Source: Megaustenia siamemsis
Lineage: Eukaryota; Mollusca; Gastropoda; Stylommatophora; Ariophantidae
DNA length: 64,000 nucleotides
NCBI GenBank assembly: GCA_032433765.1
Contig: JAVIAB010000092.1
Coordinates: forward strand, 65,896,666 to 65,960,665
Reading direction: 5' to 3'
Part shown: in pieces, positions 58,223 to 64,000 of the stretch
Numbering within the stretch: position 1 is the stretch's first letter
Layout of the letters: each line of letters starts with the position of its first letter
Program-made: the position numbers and the translations under genes
Notes under the pieces: model-generated
Seen by the model: only the letters and a program-made list of their open reading frames with translations
What the model was told of the DNA's origin: nothing
Database searches by the model: none

Positions 58223-58860
58223 GGCTCATCGTAAATCCCTAGACCGGCCATACGCTAATCTTACGGTCTGTTGTTTGATGTGCGACGGGGATAATCTGAC
58301 GACTGTGTGTTTATATATTCGGAATTGGAGTCAACAACGATGGCCTAACATCATCAAGCGCTATACATTTTTTTTTAAATATGACGATCATCATTTTCAG
58401 GAGGACGTGAACTTCCAGTATATGGTGGATAGGCGGCAGGAACCATTGAAGGCTATACACGAAAAATGTTCCTTGTTGCAGTTTCCTCATATTCCAAGTC
58501 CGGCTTGTTGCAGTAGCTACTGAGTTAAGTGCTCTGTGCACACCGTGAGCTGTGTGTCTCATCCATTTTGATTATGTTTCAATTTTCCAATTTGTTTACG
58601 ATGGATGATGATATCGTATGACAGGGAACAATTGGCTGTGTTCACTTTCTGCGCGGTTTCGCCTTATGTCTTTTGTCGTGTGCTGAGACTGCTACGATGG
58701 GGACTACAGTTACCTTTCTTTGTTTGAGAGATGAGATATTATTTTGGGTGATTACGCTGGCAAGGGCGGTTGAGCAATTATGGATTTTAATTCGTTTGCA
58801 GTGATACCGGGGCCTTCCATAACCAAATAACCAAACCTGGACAGTCCATTTTACATTTTT
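58223..58860. repeat. Repeat C, longest copy
   Basis: It shares 58223-58500 with 33365-33646 (GATGTGCGACGGGGATAATC, AGTTTCCTCATATTCCAAGT) and, inverted, 58460-58830 with the interior of 27682-28126 (TTTGCAGTGATACCGGG, AATATGAGGAAAC). Three copies with different boundaries show a dispersed family of at least 640 bp. Neither strand has an intact frame and I recognise no domain, so it could be non-autonomous. Confidence 0.8.
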
Positions 58861-59322
58861 TTTAAAAAATGACGTGACGTTCTGTGAACAGAAATGAGAA
58901 ATACACAAAAACCCGTCTGTTCTTTTATCTAGAGCAAATGCAAATTACGACTGAGGAAGGAAATTCCAAAAAAATCTTTCTGTTTATTATAGGAACAAAT
59001 ATTGTGAATGCATCATTTCCCCAACCTGGGGGAGCCGAATATCAATGACGTAGATGACGTTTTGTTGTTGTTGAGGATAAGTTAGCGGGATGAAAAGCTT
59101 GCCGTTAGCACATTGGTTCTATATCAAAATGTAAGACAAACCAGGAATGCTAAAAGTGGGTACGATCAAGTGCAGATAGCGAGAATGTGTAGATCAGTGA
59201 TTTATCTATGGGCTACACATTAATTGTGTCATTTGAGTTGTATCAAGATTTCAGAGGTTAAATATGTCATTTTTTTAAAAAAATGTAAATATTAACTGTT
59301 CTCTGCTCAAGTTCTAGTCTTA
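58861..59322. other. Unassigned sequence
   Basis: No recognised feature apart from a short (TTG)n near 59062. Confidence 0.35.
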
Positions 59323-59611
59323 CAGGGAATCATAGGAGGAAGAGGTATGTACTACAGCACTCAGAAAAAAATTACAAATAAACAACAACAGAAAAAAACA
59401 AAGAACAATATATGGTCCGAAGCAGGATCGATAGTTAGCTGAGTGGCAGTGTTCATAAGCGTTCGGCTTCTCCTGGCAAGGCGCAGTGCCATGGAGTACG
59501 GGTTCGATCCTGCTTCGGACCATTTATTGCTCTTTGTTTTTTTCTGTTGTTTATTTGTCATTTTTTTTTCTGAGTGCTGTAGTACATACCTCTTCCTCCT
59601 ATGATTCCCTG
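59323..59611. repeat. Long foldback with tRNA-like loop
   Basis: Arms at 59323-59431 and 59504-59611 are reverse complements along about 108 bp with only a few mismatches and short indels (in A-runs and an AACAACA/AACA difference). Arm landmarks are AGGGAATCATAGGAGGAAGA, GGTATGTACTACAGCACTCA and GGTCCGAAGCAGGATCGA. The 72-bp loop plus inner arm holds a class II tRNA-like pair of Pol III boxes: box A TAGCTGAGTGG at 59436-59446 and box B GGTTCGATCC at 59501-59510. The pieces do not fold as a clean tRNA (no matching acceptor stem next to box A), so I do not call a tRNA gene. It could be a SINE head within a template-switch palindrome or a foldback element. Confidence 0.85.
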
Positions 59612-59914
59612 AATTATCGCCTCGGAAGTATCCCTCTATAATAATATTCATTTATTATTATTTGTATCTAGTCTTACATCATGAACTGCTTTATCATTCA
59701 ATTATTTCAATGCCGGGTAGAGAAACAACAAATTCTCTCCACCTTGCTACCACATTTGTCTCCCTTCGGAGTGTGCTCAAAGTCATGCCAAAACTGTGCA
59801 TCTTGCCTTTCCATCCAATTTTCTGATTTATTGTCTTTAGTCAGTCTCCCTTGCGCCTTTGTTCTTGAGCTTACTACCTAACAGTTTTCTTTTTGCAATG
59901 GTTTTTAACGTTAA
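59612..59914. other. Unassigned sequence
   Basis: Nothing recognised; the frame 59681-59881 lacks a domain. Confidence 0.35.
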
Positions 59915-60042
59915 CTGGGAAGTAAAGGCGGCCTGGCGTGATACCGACCACATCACCAAAAATGTGCCTTGGTCATAGAAAAATATGGTCACTAACACTA
60001 TATTTCCCATACGACTAGCAAGGCGTGGAGGGAACCTTTTTA
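59915..60042 (+). mobile_element. SINE-B 3' fragment
   Basis: It matches the 3' body of SINE-B at 60548-60680 (minus): GCGTGATACCGACCACATCA, then ATATGGTCACTAACAC and CAAGGCGTGGAGGGAA. The head and core are missing, so it is 5'-truncated as is usual for retroposition. Confidence 0.75.
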
Positions 60043-60329
60043 TTAACGTTAAATTCTGCAAATATTTCATTTTTTTCCTGGACGGAATTATTTGACATGA
60101 GTTTACCTTCTGTCTAACAATGTCGCTTTCATATTTCTGTATATGTTTCATTCCTAACTTGTGAAAGTGAAATTAGACCAAGTACATTAGAGAGTGAATA
60201 TTGGATAACATGAACAATATTGAGAATATAAGTGATCGCAGCACATATAGCATCCACGACAACTATCTATCACTGTATGCATTCTGTGTTGAACACTTAG
60301 CAGACGAAGAACATTGTGTTGTTGATGGC
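60043..60329. other. Unassigned sequence
   Basis: Nothing recognised. Confidence 0.35.
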
Positions 60330-60545
60330 TTTTAGAATATAACTGTTCATAATCATTGCAATATAAATTTTGATCACCATTGAAATATGTATGTTGATAA
60401 CCATCGCAATATACATATATAATCGTAGCATATGAAATATTCATAACTATTGCAATCTAAATGTTGATAACCATTAAAATATCAATGTTTATAACTATTG
60501 CAATACAAATGTTGATAGTTACTGCATTGTAAATGCTGATAAAGT
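60330..60545. repeat. Degenerate ~30-bp minisatellite
   Basis: About seven diverged units contain ATAACCATTGCAATA and AAATGTTGAT phrases (for example near 60395, 60440, 60470, 60495). Confidence 0.75.
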
Positions 60546-60547
60546 CA

Positions 60548-60821
60548 AGTTTCCCTCCACGCCTTGATAAGCGAATGGGGAATATCGTGTCAGTCACCAT
60601 ATTTTTTCCATGACCGCGGCACATTACTGTGTGGTGTGGTCGGTATCACACCAAGCAGTCTTTACTTGCCGGAAAAAAAAATCTGGTACCAACATTTAGA
60701 GGCTGGGTGAACCCTGGAGCCTTGTCGGTCCGAAAAGAAATGTCCTCCACTTCTGGAAATCGAACCACGGCCCTTTTGATGAAGACGCGAGCACACTAAC
60801 CACTCAGCCATCGAGGCTCTC
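60548..60821 (-). mobile_element. SINE-B, near full length
   Basis: On the minus strand the Ser/Leu-type tRNA-like head begins at 60821: GAGCCTCGATGGCTGAGTGG, with box A TGGCTGAGTGG, a TTAGTGTGCTCGCGTCTTC stretch and box B GGTTCGATTTCC near 60754-60765. Then come a linker with CCAGAAGTGGAGGAC and CGGACCGACAAGGCTCC, the core GGGTTCACCCAGCCTC plus a GGTACC segment, a T-run, and a body with TGTGATACCGACCACACCAC and CAAGGCGTGGAGGGAAA at the 3' end. It shares core and parts of the body with SINE-A, but the head is from a different tRNA class. Confidence 0.88.
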
Positions 60822-60982
60822 AACAAATGGTGATTGTTGACAAAATAACAAAATAAATGTTTATAGTCATTACCATAAAAACGTTTTGTCTTGCATTTTG
60901 GCTTACTGTCAACATTTTATTTCAAAATGTAATAGATTTTAGAAGCGAAACTAATTGTTGTTCAAGAACGTTCCAAAATCTA

Positions 60983-61262
60983 CCTATCTATCTATAGTTC
61001 TTTCGAGCCGAAGACGGCACATAGGGCTGAACTACAATCTCAAAAACAGAAACCTTGCGTGCCAAAATGGCACATACTGCATAGATCACTGCTTCTAAAA
61101 TCTATGGTTCTGTTTCCATAACAATGCTTTTTACAATGACAGCTTGTCAAGCCATCGATCAACCTCCTTAGTCGCCTCTTACGACATGTCTGGAAGGTCA
61201 CAGTGTCACTATTCTTTACTTCCTACATAATGAGGCCCCGGTAACACACGGGAGGTACCAAA
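60983..61262 (-). mobile_element. SINE-E with LINE-C-type 3' tail
   Basis: On the minus strand the element starts near 61262 with GGTACCTCCCGTGTGTTACC and contains the self-complementary phrase GTCGTAAGAGGCGAC near 61166-61180. It ends CAGCCCTATGTGCCGTCTTC, GGCTCGAAAGAACTATAGAT and AGATAGG at about 60983. The last 45 bp align with the 3' end of LINE-C at 31665-31715 (GCCCTATG, GGCTCGAAAGA, ATAGATAGA). I see no clear tRNA boxes in the head, which may be truncated. Confidence 0.7.
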
Positions 61263-61589
61263 ATAAACGATGCTAAAAATGGTTCACCTTAGGAAGTACA
61301 GTGAATAGTGGATTTGTTATCTTGCACAAACATTAATTGCTTCTGTTTAATCCAAATATAACCAAGGTGTATGCAATTAAATTTAGCAACCTGTTGGTGC
61401 CATATCGCATTGTTTTGTGTGTGTGTATATATTTTTCTTTAGCTTCTCTCTTGGCGAATTCTACCAATGTTTTGACAAACACACACAACCATAGAATGAA
61501 TGAGTCAGGCCCACTGATCCACAGGGTTTTCCATCCTTTTTCATGAGTCTTTTCTCAGTTTTGCATAGCATAGTCTCAAATGATGTTAT
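61263..61589. other. Unassigned sequence
   Basis: Nothing recognised; the frame 61337-61546 lacks a domain. Confidence 0.35.
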
Positions 61590-61995
61590 ACCATTGTCAG
61601 ACATGCTCTCCACGATGTGCGATCACTTGCCAGATGTCTCCAGTCATTTTCACAGATGGAGAAGTCATTCATAGATGATTTACAGATCTATATCGTAATT
61701 TAGTTCTGCCGATTGTCTTTTTCCGTGTATTAGTTCACCATATTATATTTGCTTGGGGATGCGTTTTTCTTCCATTCGCATGACTTGCCCCAGCCATCTT
61801 AGTCTTCGACTTCTGAGCATCCACATGATTGTTGAGGTCTTAGCACGTTGCAGGACAGTTAAGTTGGTTATTTTGTCCTGCCATTTGATGTGCATTATTC
61901 TGCGGAGAAATCGTATGTGGAAGACATTTAGTCTTTTTTCTTGATTTTAGTATGTTGTCCAGGTTTCAGATCCATATCATAGTGTGCTAAGCACA
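61590..61995 (-). mobile_element. LINE-E post-RT fragment
   Basis: The minus strand encodes, with some frame changes, YGSETWTT-like sequence (about 61955-61980), RLNVFHIRFLRRIMHIKWQD (61885-61945), AKTSTIMWMLRSRRLRWLGQ (about 61795-61855), VMRMEEKRIPKQ (about 61760-61795) and HGKRQSAELNYD (about 61695-61730). It closes with NDWRHLASDRTSWRA near 61615-61660. This is the common cysteine-histidine-like C-terminal region found after the RT in many metazoan LINEs. The RT core is absent. Confidence 0.8.
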
Positions 61996-62420
61996 CAAGT
62001 TTGATATATAAAGAGTTAGGTCTTTAGTGTTAGTTTCGTGTTGTTCCAGCCCCTTTATGTGTTTGTATATATATATATACATACATGTGCTACAGTATAA
62101 TTTCGATTAGTGTAGTGTGGTCAGTAATGTAAAGTTGGCGGAAGGAGAGCCTACAAATCGATTGACTCGGACCTAAAATTGTAAAATAAAAAAAATAAAG
62201 TCACTTTGCAACCCCACTGCAGTCCATTGGGTGCGGTAATAGGAGATCGTTTGGTTTGTTATGATAAAGTTATGTATGGTGTGGAGCGTTGTAATTTTGT
62301 GTGGTATGGTTTGCTATGAAATGTAACGTTGCGGTAAAGTAGTGTAGACAGTGTGGTCCAGCGTTTTATTACCCGAGGGCCAAACGGACCATACTACAAA
62401 GGAGCGCGGGCCATCATATA

Positions 62421-62423
<3 letters not shown>
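61996..62423. other. Unassigned sequence
   Basis: Nothing recognised beyond a short (TA)n near 62068-62080. GAGGGCCAAACGGACC near 62376 is not assigned. Confidence 0.35.

Positions 62424-62488
<65 letters not shown>
62424..62488. repeat. (TA)n microsatellite
   Basis: An uninterrupted TA run of about 65 bp that ends at the broken 5' edge of a LINE-A copy. Confidence 0.97.
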
Positions 62489-62492
<4 letters not shown>

Positions 62493-62948
62493 AGAAAAAG
62501 AGTTATTAAATGTAATGTAAATCCAGTCTTAACATATGGATGTGAATAATGGGCAATAGGACAAAAGACAATAGAATCACTAGAGGCTGTAGAAATGTGG
62601 TTTCACAGAAGAATGTTTAGATTATCATGGACAGCTAAGAAGAGTAACGAAAATGTTCTGAAAGAAGCCAAAACAAAAAGAGAGCTAATATCCGGTACTA
62701 GGAAGAAAGAACCATCATTTTTTTGTCATGTAATGAGAAGGGAACAGCTAGAATATATTGTAACAATCGGGAAAATTGAGGGACGAAGACACAGATGGAA
62801 GCAAAGATAAAACATACCAGACAGCTTAAGTGAATGGCTTGGCAGAAGGTCAACAACAGAAATGATAAATAACTGTCGAGATCAAAAGTTGTGGTGAGAC
62901 ATGATCACCTACACCAGCAGGCTTGGTACTTGATGATGGTGACATATA
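62489..62948 (+). mobile_element. LINE-A 3' fragment
   Basis: A 5'-truncated RTE-like copy: KKRVIKCNVNPVLTYGCE-like residues (about 62490-62550), MWFHRRMFRLSWTAKKSNEN (62595-62654), EPSFFCHVMRREQLEYIV (62709-62762), GKIEGRRHRWKQR followed by a stop, then EWLGRRSTTEMINNCRDQKL (about 62833-62892) and the 3' end GGCTTGGTACTTGATGATGG at about 62920-62942. It is flanked by TA repeat on the left and by TATA/GACA repeats on the right. Confidence 0.9.
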
Positions 62949-62987
62949 TAAATATATATATATAGACAGACAGACAGACAGACAGAA
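62949..62987. repeat. (TA)n-(GACA)n microsatellite
   Basis: A short TA run followed by GACAGACAGACAGACAGACA, directly after the LINE-A 3' tail. Confidence 0.9.
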
Positions 62988-63439
62988 AATAAAATACAGA
63001 TAAGAAATAACAAAAGATTACAAGCAGACAAGTAATTTAATAGTAGAAGTGGAATGACAAAGAATGTATTCACTGTTCAGTTCTGAACTTCAAAACTGTG
63101 CACTTTCCAAATAAAACTGTAAAAGATCCGTCGGCTTTAACTCAAAATTCAGTGCTTAAAGACTGTATTATTGACCGTCTGACAACTCGCTTGATGATTG
63201 CTTTTCTGGTTGTTTTCTGGCACCGCCTATTCATGATCAATGATAATACTGATGGCAATTAGTCTTAATATATTGGTCATCTTCAGATAGGCCCCTCCAA
63301 TTAATTTTATAGCTTTGTTCCAGCCTCTGACATTCTGTCAAAAGCAGTCAATCAAATCGAATTTTGTTGTCTTTGAAGTCACTAAGATTAAACGGTCACT
63401 ACGACCTGTAGGTGAAATTCCTTCGGACCATTACGTATT
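62988..63439. other. Unassigned sequence, possibly decayed LINE-F
   Basis: An upstream part of the LINE-F RT may be hidden here (a K-x-N-F-V-V-F-type stretch near 63354), but it is not legible enough to call. Confidence 0.3.
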
Positions 63440-63895
63440 AGAATCTCCATCTATCTGCATTTTGCTTCATAGTAAAAGCTTTGCACTTACCGCCAAGAGA
63501 TTAGGGTCAACAGAAGATTTCTTCGTACCTACAGCCCCCGAATCTCCAGTCATTCGCTGTAATCAACATTTGCACCCCACATATCTAGGCGTCAAGCTGG
63601 AGAAGCCACTTACATGGACACCACACCTAAAGTAAGCAGACAGAAAGGCAACCCGAAAGCTATCATTAATGAAGAAGCTGGCTGGAACAATCTAGGGAGC
63701 GAAGAGCAGATATCTAAAAAAAAAAAAAAAAAAAAAGGCACAGATATGGCAATACATCAGGAGGTACTATCTCAAAGAGCAATACAGGGACAGACTTAAT
63801 GAAAATCAAAACGAATCACTCAGACTCATCACATGAGGCATGAAAACCATTCGTATCTAGACCCTGGTGAAACTCGAAGATACAATCCCCGGATG
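63440..63895 (+). mobile_element. LINE-F (Jockey-like) RT C-terminal fragment
   Basis: In one plus-strand frame the segment HPTYLGVKLEKPLTWTPHLK (63573-63632) matches the 'YLGV.LD..LTW..H' block that follows the catalytic YADD in Jockey-like and related LINEs. After a TAA, the same frame continues ADRKATRKLSLMKKLAGT and GAKSRYLKK. After an A-run (63718-63736) comes QNESLRLIT (about 63806-63835), then TLVKLEDTIPG. The copy has stops and an A-run insertion and ends at a SINE-A insertion. The overlapping frames 63315-63635 and 63614-63799 are parts of this relic. Confidence 0.7.
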
Positions 63896-63900
63896 ACAGT

Positions 63901-64000
63901 AAAAAAAAGTAAAGTACCCCCATCACGCCAAGTTGCGTATAGGAAATATGGTGTTAGTGACTATAAATTTTATAGACCTTCGGCACATGATTTTTGGGGT
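63901..64000 (-). mobile_element. SINE-A 3' part, cut by window end
   Basis: This has the A-run, AGTAAAGTACCCCCATCACG, TAGGAAATATGGTGTTAGTG and AGACCTTCGGCACATG phrases of SINE-A in minus orientation. The head lies beyond the window. It interrupts or abuts the LINE-F fragment. Confidence 0.88.

Noticed and set aside
59401..59524. Functional class II tRNA gene in the foldback loop
   Set aside because: Box A and B are present, but the acceptor and T stems do not pair properly.

Overview
The window looks like intergenic DNA from a repeat-rich metazoan nuclear genome. I found no host protein-coding gene, no rRNA or canonical tRNA gene, no CRISPR array and no bacterial-style operon. The mixture of several non-LTR retrotransposon families, several tRNA-headed SINE families and very long tandem arrays would fit a lophotrochozoan, possibly a mollusc. 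That is an inference from repeat style and not an identification.

Three classes of sequence explain most of the window. (1) Tandem arrays: 55-bp (898-3080), 53-bp (about 4565-4925), 45-bp (about 8880-9610), 35-bp (15540-19960, with a 25-unit higher-order duplication), 36-bp (22661-25269), 57-bp (25970-26488), 42-bp (30195-30812), 68-bp (32103-32588), a second 57-bp family (37345-39830), 25-bp (43868-46275), 21-bp (49398-49660) and about 30-bp (60330-60545), plus long (TATC)n/(GATA)n arrays at 13859-14687, 26700-27448 and 55245-55760. (2) Non-LTR retrotransposons, all broken. An RTE-like family called LINE-A here has about nine copies, including a near-full-length one at 10285-13305. LINE-B at 51785-54125 keeps a nearly intact reverse transcriptase. 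There are also 3' ends or fragments of at least five further lineages (LINE-C to LINE-G). (3) SINEs: at least five groups (SINE-A to SINE-E). A, B and C have different tRNA-like heads but share a central ACCCAGCC / AATGGGTACC core.

Smaller structures include a non-autonomous TA-flanked inverted-repeat element (56232-56930), an inverted-repeat-bounded repeat (27519-28287), a near-perfect 290-bp foldback with a tRNA-like loop (59323-59611), a short hairpin (40431-40571), a mariner-like transposase relic (about 36380-36591) and a hammerhead-ribozyme-like relic typical of Penelope-like elements (51619-51648).

Region by region: 1-3080 is a LINE-D scrap running into the 55-bp array; 3081-8870 holds short arrays, SINE-A and an inverted LINE-A pair; 8870-13305 holds the 45-bp array and the longest LINE-A; 13859-20840 is TATC repeat followed by about 6 kb of pyrimidine-rich satellite; 22661-27448 holds two satellites and GATA repeat; 27519-33970 mixes retroelement pieces and two arrays; 35740-39830 holds old transposon relics and the second 57-bp array; 43868-46275 is the 25-bp array; 46985-55760 is a dense LINE cluster; 56232-64000 holds inverted-repeat elements, SINEs and LINE tails.

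Nothing forms a pathway or operon. The relationships that matter are between mobile elements: a SINE sharing a LINE's 3' tail, SINEs inserted in arrays and in LINEs with target-site duplications, and tandem arrays starting at retroelement ends. The long open frames lie in arrays with periods divisible by three, or in fragments of reverse transcriptase, and should not be read as host genes.
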